Part shown: positions 27,723-36,263 of the stretch, in pieces
Numbering within the stretch: the first letter of the stretch is position 1
Layout: every line of letters begins with the position of its first letter
Origin: Paludisphaera mucosa
GTDB lineage: Bacteria > Planctomycetota > Planctomycetia > Isosphaerales > Isosphaeraceae
Assembly: GCF_029589435.1 (NCBI RefSeq)
Contig: NZ_JARRAG010000001.1
Location: 796,808 to 860,807 of the forward strand
Direction: 5' to 3'
DNA: 64,000 nucleotides
The notes under the pieces: generated by a model
Databases searched by the model: none
The model's input: the letters and a program-made list of their open reading frames with translations, nothing else
Told to the model about the DNA's origin: nothing
Position numbers and translations under genes: made by a program

Positions 27723-29129
27723 GTGGCCAAGTTCGACCCCGTCCTCAGCCGCAACTGGAACGTCCCCGACGCCCACACGCTCAAGGTCTACGAGTCGCGC
27801 GGGGGATATCAGGCCGCGCGCAAGGCGTTGACGACGATGGACCCCGACGCCGTCGTCAACCTCGTCAAGGACTCCGAGCTGCGGGGCCGCGGCGGCGCGG
27901 GCTTCCCCTGCGGCCTGAAGTGGACCTTCCTGCCGAAGGACCGCAAAGAGACGCTGATGTGCGTCAACGGCGACGAGAGCGAGCCGGCGACGTTCAACAA
28001 CCGCTACCTCCTGGAACTGGACCCCCACATGTTCCTGGAGGGGATCCTGATCTCCTGCTTCGCCACCCGGGCCTCGACGGCCTACGCCTACCTGCGGTTC
28101 GAGTACATCAAGGGCGCCAAGATCCTCGAAGAGGCGATCGCCGAGGCCCGCGCCGCGGGGCACCTCGGGAAGAACATCTACGGCACCGGCTTCAACCTCG
28201 ACGTCTGGGTCCACCGCGGGGCGGGGGCCTACATCTGCGGCGAGGAGACGGGCCTGATCGAGAGCCTGGAAGGCAAGCGGGGCTGGCCCCGGATCAAGCC
28301 GCCGTTCCCGGCCATCGAGGGCGCCTTCCGCAAGCCGACGGTCGTCAACAACGTCGAGACCCTCTGCTGCGTGCCGCACATCGTCGAGCGCGGGGCGGCC
28401 TGGTTCAAGTCGATCGGCACGCCCAAGAGCTACGGCCCCAAGCTGTACACGGTCTCGGGCCACGTCGAGAAGCAGGTCTGCGTCGAGCTGCCCCTGGGCG
28501 TCACCTGCCGCGAGCTGATCGACGAGCACGCCGGCGGCGTCTGGAAGGGCCGCAAGGCCAAGGCGGCGGTCCCCGGCGGCATCAGCATGGGCCTGCTCTC
28601 GGCCGACGAGCTGGACACCCCGCTCGACTTCGAGAGCCTCCGCAAGCCCGGCTGCCTGGGCCTGGGGACGGCCGCCGTGACCGTGATCGACGACCACACG
28701 CCGATCATCGACTACCTGGTCAACACGGCCCGCTTCTTCGCCCACGAGAGCTGCGGCCAGTGCACCCCCTGCCGCGAGGGGACCGGCTGGATGAACAAGA
28801 CGATCCACCGCATCAAGAACGGCGGCGGCCGGGTCGAAGACCTCGACGTCATGCTCCACCTGGCGAACAACCTGGGGATCATCCCGGGCACGACCATCTG
28901 CGGCCTCGCCGACGGCGCCGCCTGGCCGATCAAGAACGCCCTGGCCAAGTTCCGCCCCGAGCTGGAGGAGTACATCCGGACCCACCAGACGCCGGGCGCC
29001 GGGCCCACGCCGCTCCAGCTCGACATCGCCGCCGGCCGCCGGGTCGACCTCGTCCAGCTCGCGCCCGCGATCGCCGCCGCGGCCCCGCCGGCCGCCGCCC
29101 TCCACTCCCCGGGGCGGCCTTCCGCCTGA
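27723..29129 (+). CDS. nuoF: NADH-quinone oxidoreductase subunit F
   Basis: 468 residues. Binds NADH, FMN and the N3 [4Fe-4S] cluster. The nucleotide-binding GRGGAGFPCGLKW, the FMN-site NGDESEPATFNNR region, CGEETGLIESLEG and the cluster motif ESCGQCTPCREGT are visible. The start is GTG at 27723. The last 50 residues are an Ala/Pro-rich extension. Confidence 0.96.
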   Translation: MAKFDPVLSRNWNVPDAHTLKVYESRGGYQAARKALTTMDPDAVVNLVKDSELRGRGGAGFPCGLKWTFLPKDRKETLMCVNGDESEPATFNNRYLLELDPHMFLEGILISCFATRASTAYAYLRFEYIKGAKILEEAIAEARAAGHLGKNIYGTGFNLDVWVHRGAGAYICGEETGLIESLEGKRGWPRIKPPFPAIEGAFRKPTVVNNVETLCCVPHIVERGAAWFKSIGTPKSYGPKLYTVSGHVEKQVCVELPLGVTCRELIDEHAGGVWKGRKAKAAVPGGISMGLLSADELDTPLDFESLRKPGCLGLGTAAVTVIDDHTPIIDYLVNTARFFAHESCGQCTPCREGTGWMNKTIHRIKNGGGRVEDLDVMLHLANNLGIIPGTTICGLADGAAWPIKNALAKFRPELEEYIRTHQTPGAGPTPLQLDIAAGRRVDLVQLAPAIAAAAPPAAALHSPGRPSA

Positions 29130-29199
29130 GCCGAGCAGCCCAGCCCGCCGGACCGCGACGAGCTTTCCCCTTACAAGTCCCCCTGGACCGGAACGCACG

Positions 29200-30942
29200 A
29201 TGGCCACGATCCTCATCAACGGCGCCGAATACCCGATCCCCGAGGGGGAGAAGCTCAACGCCATCCAGATGGCGAAGCGGGTCGGGGTCGAGATCCCCTA
29301 CTACTGCTGGCACCCTGCGCTCTCGGTCGTGGCCAACTGCCGGATGTGCGAGGTCGAGGTCGGCGCCAAGGATCCCAAGACGGGCGAAGTGAAGATGATG
29401 CCCAAGCTCGTCCCCGGCTGCCAGACGCCGGCCAAGGACGGGACGGTCCTCGTCACCGACAGCCCCAAGGTCCGCGAGCACCAGCGGATGATCATGGAGC
29501 TGCTCCTGATCAACCACCCGCTCGACTGCCCGGTCTGCGACCAGGCCGGCGAGTGCGGCCTGCAGGACTACAGCTACAGCCACGGCCAGTCGACCCACCG
29601 CTTCGTCGAGGAGCGGATCGTCAACCCCAGGAAGGACGTCTCCGACCTGATCCAGCTGAACCAGGACCGGTGCATCATGTGCACCCGCTGCGTCCGGTTC
29701 ACCCGCGAGATCACGCAGACGGCCGAGCTGCAGGTCACCCGCCGCGGCAACCACGCCGAGATCGCCACCTTCCCCGGCGTCACCCTCGACGCCAACCCGC
29801 TCGCCGGCAACGTCGTCGACGTCTGCCCCGTCGGCGCCCTGCTCGACAAGGATTTCCTCCACAAGCAGCGCGTCTGGTTCCTGACCAAGCACGAATCCGT
29901 CTGCACGCTCTGCTCGACCGGCTGCAACGTCAGCGTCGAGGAGAACAAGGGGAAGGTCTGGCGGGTCAAGCCCCGCAACAACCCCCACGTCAACGACTAC
30001 TGGATCTGCGACGAAGGCCGCTACGGCTACAAGAACGGCGCGGCGCCCGACGACCTGCTCGGGGCCATGTACGTCCTGAAGGGGGACGACCACGTCGCCG
30101 CGCCGATCGCCGAGGCGCTCAAGGTCGTCGCCCGCGGCTTCAAGCAAGCGGTCGTCGAGGGCAAGGCCGTCGCCGGCGTCCTCTCGCCGTTCCTGACGGT
30201 CGAGGAAGCGTATTTGATGGCCCGATACCTGAAGGACCTGACGCCGGCCTCCGTGCTGGCCGTCGGGCCCGTCCCCACGCGCGGCCAGGACCGGACCTTC
30301 GCCCCCGACAAGTCGAGCGGGCGCTCGGGCGACACCACGTTCCTCAACCCCCGGCCGTTCACGATCCACGCCGAGAAGGCGCCCAACGCCCGCGGCGTCC
30401 GGGCCGTTTTGGAGCACGTCCAGGGCTCGGTGGTCGAGTACGACGAGCTGCTCAAGAAAATCGAGGCCGGCGAGATCGGCGCCCTCTACGCGGCGTCGGG
30501 CTCGCCCCAGGACTGGATCGACGAGGCGACCGCCGCGGCCGTCCGGGCCAAGGTCGGCTTCATCGTCCTCCAGGATTCGCGGCTGAGCGCCCTGGCCCAC
30601 AAGGCCGACGTCGTGCTGGCCGGCGGGACGTATGCCGAAAAAGCCGGGTCGTACGTCAACGCCGACGGCCGGATCCAGTACGCTGAAGCGTCGCTGCCGC
30701 CCCGCGACGGCGCGCTGCCGGACCTCGACCTGTTCGCGATCCTGCTCGACCGCCCCGGCCCGGCGCGTTCGAGCGAGGTCCTGGCCGAGCTGGCGGCGGC
30801 GGCCCCGGCCTTCGCCGCGGCGAAGGGGGGCGTCCTGCCGGAGTACGGCGCGTCGCTGGACGCCGCGGCCCCGGCCGAGGACGGCCCGCCGCCGTTCGTC
30901 GACGCCTGGTACACGGCGATGGGCGCGGCCAAGACCCGCTGA
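29200..30942 (+). CDS. nuoG: NADH-quinone oxidoreductase subunit G (short form)
   Basis: 580 residues. The N-terminal [2Fe-2S] domain (CWHPALSVVANCRMCEVEV, then VPGCQTPA), the His/Cys cluster site (HPLDCPVCDQAGECGLQDY), a further [4Fe-4S] site (CIMCTRCVRF) and the start of the molybdopterin-like domain with CTLCSTGCNV are present. After that only about 300 residues follow, well short of the roughly 700-900-residue total common in the family, so much of the degenerate molybdopterin-like domain is missing. The intact operon and frame argue against pseudogenisation. Confidence 0.93.
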   Translation: MATILINGAEYPIPEGEKLNAIQMAKRVGVEIPYYCWHPALSVVANCRMCEVEVGAKDPKTGEVKMMPKLVPGCQTPAKDGTVLVTDSPKVREHQRMIMELLLINHPLDCPVCDQAGECGLQDYSYSHGQSTHRFVEERIVNPRKDVSDLIQLNQDRCIMCTRCVRFTREITQTAELQVTRRGNHAEIATFPGVTLDANPLAGNVVDVCPVGALLDKDFLHKQRVWFLTKHESVCTLCSTGCNVSVEENKGKVWRVKPRNNPHVNDYWICDEGRYGYKNGAAPDDLLGAMYVLKGDDHVAAPIAEALKVVARGFKQAVVEGKAVAGVLSPFLTVEEAYLMARYLKDLTPASVLAVGPVPTRGQDRTFAPDKSSGRSGDTTFLNPRPFTIHAEKAPNARGVRAVLEHVQGSVVEYDELLKKIEAGEIGALYAASGSPQDWIDEATAAAVRAKVGFIVLQDSRLSALAHKADVVLAGGTYAEKAGSYVNADGRIQYAEASLPPRDGALPDLDLFAILLDRPGPARSSEVLAELAAAAPAFAAAKGGVLPEYGASLDAAAPAEDGPPPFVDAWYTAMGAAKTR

Positions 30943-31007
30943 GTAGTCGGCGCGGCGACGACGTGATCGATTCGGAAGTTCGGCGACGAGGGGGCGAGGA
31001 CGAGTTC

Positions 31008-32057
31008 ATGACGATCTGGGTGCTGATCGGGATCCTCATCAAGATGCTGGTGGTCGTCGGCGTGACGCAGGGGGCGGTCGCGTACCTGATCCTCGTCGAG
31101 CGCAAGATCGCCGCCTACGCCCAGGACCGCATCGGTCCCAACCGCTGCGGCCGCGAGATCGGCGTGCCCTTCGCGCTCATCCAGCCGCTGGCCGACGGCG
31201 CCAAGATGCTCCTCAAGGAGGACGTCGTCCCCAAGTACGTGACCAAGCCGCTCTACATCCTGGCCCCCTGGATCGCCATCGCCACGGCCATGATCGGCTT
31301 CGCCGTCGTGCCGTTCGGGCCGGTCGGGCCGAACCAGATCATCGACTTCCAGATCGCCCCCAACGTCGACATCGGCATCCTGTATGTGCTGGCCGTCGGC
31401 AGCCTGGCGGTCTACGGCGTGATCCTGGCGGGGTGGGCGTCGAACAACAAATACGCGTTCATCGGCGGCCTGCGGTCGAGCGCCCAGCTCATCAGCTACG
31501 AGATCCCTCTCGGCCTGTCGATCCTGGGCATGGTGCTGATCGCCGGCTCGCTCGACATGAACCGGATCATGGCCTGGCAGAGCCGCCACGTCTGGGGGAT
31601 TCTCGTCCAACCCCTGGGGTTCATCCTGTTCTTCACGAGCGCGTTCGCCGAGACCAACCGGCTGCCGTTCGACCTGCCCGAGTCCGAGCAGGAGCTGGTC
31701 GGCGGGTTCCACACCGAATACTCGGCGATGAAGTTCGGCATGTTTTTCCTCGGCGAATATCTGCACGTGATCACGGTCAGCTTCATCACCGTGATCCTGT
31801 TCTTCGGCGGCTGGGACGTCCCCTTCGTGACCTCGCCCGACCAGTCGGGGTTGCTCTGGGCGATCGTGAAGGTCGGCGTCATCACCTCCAAGGTCGGCCT
31901 GGTGATCCTGTTCATCATGTGGGTCCGCTGGACGCTCCCCCGGTTCCGCTACGACCAGCTCATGGACCTGGCCTGGAAGTCGATGATCCCGCTGGCCCTG
32001 ATCAACCTCGTGATGACGGCCGGGATCGTGCAGCTCGTCCGGACGTACTGGGTCTGA
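31008..32057 (+). CDS. nuoH: NADH-quinone oxidoreductase subunit H
   Basis: 349-residue membrane subunit at the junction of the peripheral and membrane arms, forming part of the quinone channel. The conserved VERKIAAYAQDRIGPNRCG loop and the ETNRLPFDLPESEQELVGGFHTEYS loop are intact. The ATG at 31008 starts at the first helix; an upstream GTG at 30963 would add 15 charged residues. Confidence 0.95.
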   Translation: MTIWVLIGILIKMLVVVGVTQGAVAYLILVERKIAAYAQDRIGPNRCGREIGVPFALIQPLADGAKMLLKEDVVPKYVTKPLYILAPWIAIATAMIGFAVVPFGPVGPNQIIDFQIAPNVDIGILYVLAVGSLAVYGVILAGWASNNKYAFIGGLRSSAQLISYEIPLGLSILGMVLIAGSLDMNRIMAWQSRHVWGILVQPLGFILFFTSAFAETNRLPFDLPESEQELVGGFHTEYSAMKFGMFFLGEYLHVITVSFITVILFFGGWDVPFVTSPDQSGLLWAIVKVGVITSKVGLVILFIMWVRWTLPRFRYDQLMDLAWKSMIPLALINLVMTAGIVQLVRTYWV

Positions 32058-32115
32058 GCCGGCCCCCATTCGAATCGAAGGCCCCCGCCGCGGCGGCCCC
32101 AAGGAGCCCTGGAAC

Positions 32116-32703
32116 GTGCGAGTCGACGACCCCAAGCTGAAGAAGATCGAGCCGCCGACGATGTCCCTGGGGGACCGGTTCTACCTGCCCCAGGTGGCCG
32201 CCGGCCTGCTGGTAACCGCCAAGCACATCTTCGGGGTCGCCTTCCAGGACAAGGCGATCACCGTCCAGTACCCCGAGCAGCAGCACGTCCCCAGCCCGGT
32301 CTACCGCGGCGTGCACCGGCTCAACAAGGACGAGGAAGGGCGGCCTAAGTGCGTCGCCTGCATGCTTTGCGCCACGGCCTGCCCGGCGCACTGCATCGAC
32401 ATCGTCGGCGCCACGGCCCCGCCGAGCTGGCCCGACCGCGAGAAGTACCCCGAGAGCTTCGTCATCGACGAGCTGCGCTGCATCTACTGCGGCATGTGCG
32501 AGGAGGCCTGCCCGGTCGAGGCCATCGAGCTGACCGGGCTGTACGACCTCACCGGCCTGAGCCGCGAGGAGATGATCTTCGACAAGGCCAAGCTGCTCTC
32601 CGTCTTCGACGTGACCCGCGACGCCGAGCCGATGAAGTTCACCACGCCCCCGCCGGCCGGCCGCCCGACGCCCACCCAGGCGCTCGACTCGCCCGTCAGC
32701 TGA
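32116..32703 (+). CDS. nuoI: NADH-quinone oxidoreductase subunit I
   Basis: 195 residues with two [4Fe-4S] ferredoxin motifs, CVACMLCATACPAHC and CIYCGMCEEACPVE, which carry clusters N6a and N6b. The N-terminus has the amphipathic helices that rest on the membrane (YLPQVAAGLLVTAKHIFG). The start is GTG at 32116. The C-terminus is extended by a Pro/Thr-rich tail. Confidence 0.95.
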   Translation: MRVDDPKLKKIEPPTMSLGDRFYLPQVAAGLLVTAKHIFGVAFQDKAITVQYPEQQHVPSPVYRGVHRLNKDEEGRPKCVACMLCATACPAHCIDIVGATAPPSWPDREKYPESFVIDELRCIYCGMCEEACPVEAIELTGLYDLTGLSREEMIFDKAKLLSVFDVTRDAEPMKFTTPPPAGRPTPTQALDSPVS

Positions 32704-32740
32704 ACCCCGGACCGACACCCCTACGAAGCGGCGAAGTCTC

Positions 32741-33607
32741 ATGACGAACGGTTCCTTCATCCTGGCGACGATCGGCATCCTGCTGGGCGCGACGGGGACG
32801 TACCTCCTGCTGCCGCACCGCCGCGGCGAGGCCAAGCCGCGGACCCTCTACATCCTGGGCGGGACCTTCGCCGGCCTGGGCCTGATCGGCTTTTTGCTGC
32901 TGCTCACGCCGCCGGCCCTCTCGCCGCTGGCCGACTTCGTCGCCGGGTCGTTCTTCTACATCTTCGCCGCCGGCGCGATCGGCGCGGGCGTGATGACGGT
33001 GACCAGCCGGAACCCGGTCTACAGCGCCCTCTGGTTCGCGGGCGTCGTGGTCTCGACCGCCGGGCTGTTCCTGCTGGCCGACGCCCAGTTCCTGGCCGCG
33101 GGCTCGATCATCGTCTACGCCGGGGCGATCATCGTCACCTTCCTGTTCGTGATCATGCTCGCCCAGATGGAAGGCAAGGCCGTCTACGACCGCGCCGCGC
33201 GGTCGCCGGGCCGGGCCGTCTTCACCTGCTTCCTGCTGCTCTGGTCGCTGGCCTACTGCCTGGCCACCCTGCCGGGCGCGGAGCCGTCCGACGCCGACTC
33301 CGTCGTCTCGGCCCGCCAGCGCCTGCGGCGCGGCCGCGAGCTGGCGTCGTTCTACCCCGAGGGCGGCCCGGCCCAGGCCCGCATCGCCCTCGAACGCTCC
33401 CTGCGGCCGACCTCGTCGCTGTTCGTCGACGGCGACCCGATGAAGCCCAAGCCCAACGTCGCCGGGCTGGGCGAGGCCCTCTACACCGACAACCTGCTGG
33501 CGGTCGAGCTGGCCGGGGCGATCCTGTTCGCGGCCCTGATCGCCGCCGTCGTGATCGCCAACCCGCGGCCGATGACCGCGCTGCCGGCCTCCAAGTCCGA
33601 CGCCTGA
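32741..33607 (+). CDS. nuoJ: NADH-quinone oxidoreductase subunit J
   Basis: 288-residue membrane subunit. The central part (SRNPVYSALWFAGVVVSTAGLFLLADAQFLAAGSIIVYAGAIIVTFLFVIML) is the conserved NuoJ core. It is long for the family: extra helices precede the core (ATIGILLGATGTYLLL and GLGLIGFLLLL), and a hydrophilic loop of about 90 residues follows before the last helix. Confidence 0.93.
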   Translation: MTNGSFILATIGILLGATGTYLLLPHRRGEAKPRTLYILGGTFAGLGLIGFLLLLTPPALSPLADFVAGSFFYIFAAGAIGAGVMTVTSRNPVYSALWFAGVVVSTAGLFLLADAQFLAAGSIIVYAGAIIVTFLFVIMLAQMEGKAVYDRAARSPGRAVFTCFLLLWSLAYCLATLPGAEPSDADSVVSARQRLRRGRELASFYPEGGPAQARIALERSLRPTSSLFVDGDPMKPKPNVAGLGEALYTDNLLAVELAGAILFAALIAAVVIANPRPMTALPASKSDA

Positions 33608-33648
33608 AAACCGCCCCTTCCACCGGAACCCGACGGACGAAGCCAGCC

Positions 33649-34116
33649 ATGACCGACCCGTTCTCGCTCGAGCTCCTGACCAACTACCTCCTCGTGAGCG
33701 CGGCGCTCTTCGCGCTGGGGATGTTGGGGTTCATCGCCCGGCGCAACCTGATCGTCATGTTCCTGTCGGCCGAGATGATGCTGCAGGGCGTGGCGCTGTC
33801 GCTGGTGGCCTTCGGGCGCTACCACGGCAACTGGAGCGGCCAGGTCTTCACGATCGTCATCCTGACCGTGGCGGCGTGCGAGGCCTCGATCGCCATGGCC
33901 CTGGTCGTCGTCCTGTTCAACCGCCGCTCGTCGCTCGACGTCACGCTCTGGCAGGACGTCCGCGAGGCCGGCGTCGCCGGCACCGAGCTGGCCGACGAGG
34001 AGGCCGAGGCGGCCCCGCTGTCGACGGCCGACGGGATCGAGACGTATCCCCACCTGACCCCCGCCGGCGTCGAGCCGGCCCACCCGATCCAGCCCTGGAC
34101 CGAGCGCCGTCGCTGA
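33649..34116 (+). CDS. nuoK: NADH-quinone oxidoreductase subunit K with C-terminal extension
   Basis: 155 residues; NuoK is normally near 100. The first 100 residues contain the three helices and the conserved motif LIVMFLSAEMMLQGV with its membrane Glu, and a second Glu in CEASIAMALVVVLF. The last 55 residues are an acidic, Pro-rich tail with no membrane segment. The tail's role is unknown. Confidence 0.94.
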   Translation: MTDPFSLELLTNYLLVSAALFALGMLGFIARRNLIVMFLSAEMMLQGVALSLVAFGRYHGNWSGQVFTIVILTVAACEASIAMALVVVLFNRRSSLDVTLWQDVREAGVAGTELADEEAEAAPLSTADGIETYPHLTPAGVEPAHPIQPWTERRR

Positions 34117-34184
34117 GGACGGACGCCGGTGCGTCCATCGACGATGACGAGGCGAGCGAGACGAGACCAAAGAGGAGCGGCGCA

Positions 34185-36209
34185 GTGGGTTTCTTCGTGC
34201 AGAACGTCTGGCTGATCCCGTTCTTCCCGCTGCTGGGCGGCCTGATCGCGGCCGCCGTCGGCCGGCGGGCGGGCGTCAACGCGGCGCTCCCGGTGGCGGC
34301 CGGCGTCGCGTTGGCCTTCCTGGTCTCGCTCGGGGCCTGGATCACGGCCGACGCCGAGAAGACCGTGCTGGTCTCGAAGTGGATCGCGGCCGGCTCGCTC
34401 GTCGTGCCGATCGAGTTCCGGGTCGACGGCCTGACGACGCTGATGCTGTCGATGGTCACGTTCGTCTCGACGCTCGTCATCGTCTTCGCCTCGGGGTACA
34501 TGAACGGCGACCCGTCGTACCCCCGGTTCTTCGCCCTGATCGGCCTGTTCGTCTTCTCGATGACGGGGCTGGTGCTCTCGAACAACTACCTGCTCACGTA
34601 CGCCTTCTGGGAGGGCGTGGGCGTCTGCAGCTACCTGCTCATCGGTTTCTGGCACACGCGGCCCTCGGCCGCCGCCGCGGCGATGAAGGCGTTCATGATC
34701 AACCGGATCGGCGACGTCGGCTTCGCGGTCGCCATCTTCTGGCTCTGGTCGATCGTCCCCAACCACGACCTGAGCTACCAGAACGTGCTGGCCGAGTCGA
34801 CGCTGCATGGGTTCTCGGAAGCCGCCAAGGTCGGCATCCCGCTGCTCCTCTTCTGGGCCGCGACCGCCAAGAGCGCGCAGATCCCGCTCTACGTCTGGCT
34901 GCCCGACGCGATGGAAGGACCGACGCCCGTCTCGGCCCTCATCCACGCCGCGACGATGGTCACCGCCGGCGTCTACCTGATCGCCCGCTCGACGCCGCTG
35001 GTCGCCCAGGCCCCCGGCGTGCAGCTCCTGATCTCGATCATCGGCTGCACGACGGCCCTGCTGGCCGCGCTGATCGCCCTGACCCAGAACGACCTCAAGC
35101 GGGTCATGGCCTACTCGACGGTCAGCCAGCTCGGCTACATGTTCATGGGGCTGGGCGCCGGCGTGGGCTCGGTGGCCCGGCTGGCGATGGTCGCGGCGAT
35201 GTTCCACCTGTTCACCCACGCCTTCTTCAAGGCCTTGCTCTTCCTGGCGTCCGGCAGCGTGATGCACGCGATGGGCGACGTGATCGACATGAGGCGCTTC
35301 CGGGGCCTGCGGCATCGCCTGCCGTACACCTGTGGGACGTTCGCCGTCGGCGGCCTGGCCCTGGCCGGCGTCTTCCCGATGGCCGGCTTCTGGAGCAAGG
35401 ACGAGATCCTGCTCGCCCTCGAATCGGCCCCCCACGCCGCCCACGAGGTCCACTTCGAGTACGGCTGGGTCTACAACGTGATCTACTGGGTCGCGATCTT
35501 CACGGCCTTCCTCACCGCGTTCTACACCTTCCGGGCCTTCTTCATGACCTTCTGGGGTCCCGAGAAGCTCCCCGGCGCCGACGACCCCGAGGCCCCGCCG
35601 GTCGACCCCCAAGCGGCGCACGGCCACGGCCACGACGAGCACGCGCATGACGACGCGCACGGCGGCCACCACGTCGGCGAGGAGTCGCCGCCGATCATGA
35701 CCTACCCGCTGCTGATCCTGGCCGGTTGCGCCGTGCTGGTCGGCCTGGCCTTCGGCCCGACGGGCTGGTTCGAGGGGCACCTGGAGCACACGCTCGGCTT
35801 CGAGGGCCTCCCCGAAGGCCACCACGCCTTCAGCTGGGGGACGGCCCTGATCAGCACGATCGCGGCCGTCGCGGGGATCGCCCTGGCCTACCGGATGTAC
35901 GCCGAGCCCAGCCCGGTCCCGGCGCGGATCGCCGGCTCGGTGCAGCCGCTGTACCGGGCGTCGCTCGGCAAGTTCTACATCGACGAGATCTACCACGCCA
36001 CCGTCATGAAGCTCGTGCAGTTCCTGGCGGCGGCCTCGCGGGTGTTGGACGTCCGGCTCGTGGACGGCATCGTGACGGGGGTGGCGAAGCTGCCCCGGAT
36101 CGCGGCCCGCGAGGTCTTGGCGAAGTATCAAAACGGCCTGATCCAGTTCTACGCGGCGGCTTCGGCCCTGAGCGTCGCGGTGCTGCTCTGGGTGCTGCTC
36201 TTTTCCTGA
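34185..36209 (+). CDS. nuoL: NADH-quinone oxidoreductase subunit L
   Basis: 674-residue antiporter-like proton-pumping subunit. The core is visible in LLTYAFWEGVGVCSYLLIGFWHTRP and SAQIPLYVWLPDAMEGPTPVSALIHAATMVTAGVYL. A hydrophilic loop around residues 478-499 is rich in His and Asp (HGHGHDEHAHDDAHGGHH). The start is GTG at 34185, preceded by AGGAG; the open frame further upstream overlaps nuoK. Confidence 0.94.
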   Translation: MGFFVQNVWLIPFFPLLGGLIAAAVGRRAGVNAALPVAAGVALAFLVSLGAWITADAEKTVLVSKWIAAGSLVVPIEFRVDGLTTLMLSMVTFVSTLVIVFASGYMNGDPSYPRFFALIGLFVFSMTGLVLSNNYLLTYAFWEGVGVCSYLLIGFWHTRPSAAAAAMKAFMINRIGDVGFAVAIFWLWSIVPNHDLSYQNVLAESTLHGFSEAAKVGIPLLLFWAATAKSAQIPLYVWLPDAMEGPTPVSALIHAATMVTAGVYLIARSTPLVAQAPGVQLLISIIGCTTALLAALIALTQNDLKRVMAYSTVSQLGYMFMGLGAGVGSVARLAMVAAMFHLFTHAFFKALLFLASGSVMHAMGDVIDMRRFRGLRHRLPYTCGTFAVGGLALAGVFPMAGFWSKDEILLALESAPHAAHEVHFEYGWVYNVIYWVAIFTAFLTAFYTFRAFFMTFWGPEKLPGADDPEAPPVDPQAAHGHGHDEHAHDDAHGGHHVGEESPPIMTYPLLILAGCAVLVGLAFGPTGWFEGHLEHTLGFEGLPEGHHAFSWGTALISTIAAVAGIALAYRMYAEPSPVPARIAGSVQPLYRASLGKFYIDEIYHATVMKLVQFLAAASRVLDVRLVDGIVTGVAKLPRIAAREVLAKYQNGLIQFYAAASALSVAVLLWVLLFS

Positions 36210-36263
36210 GGATCCACCACCCGCACGCGAGGGCGACGGCCGAGCGGCGCAGGCTTCCCGAGG

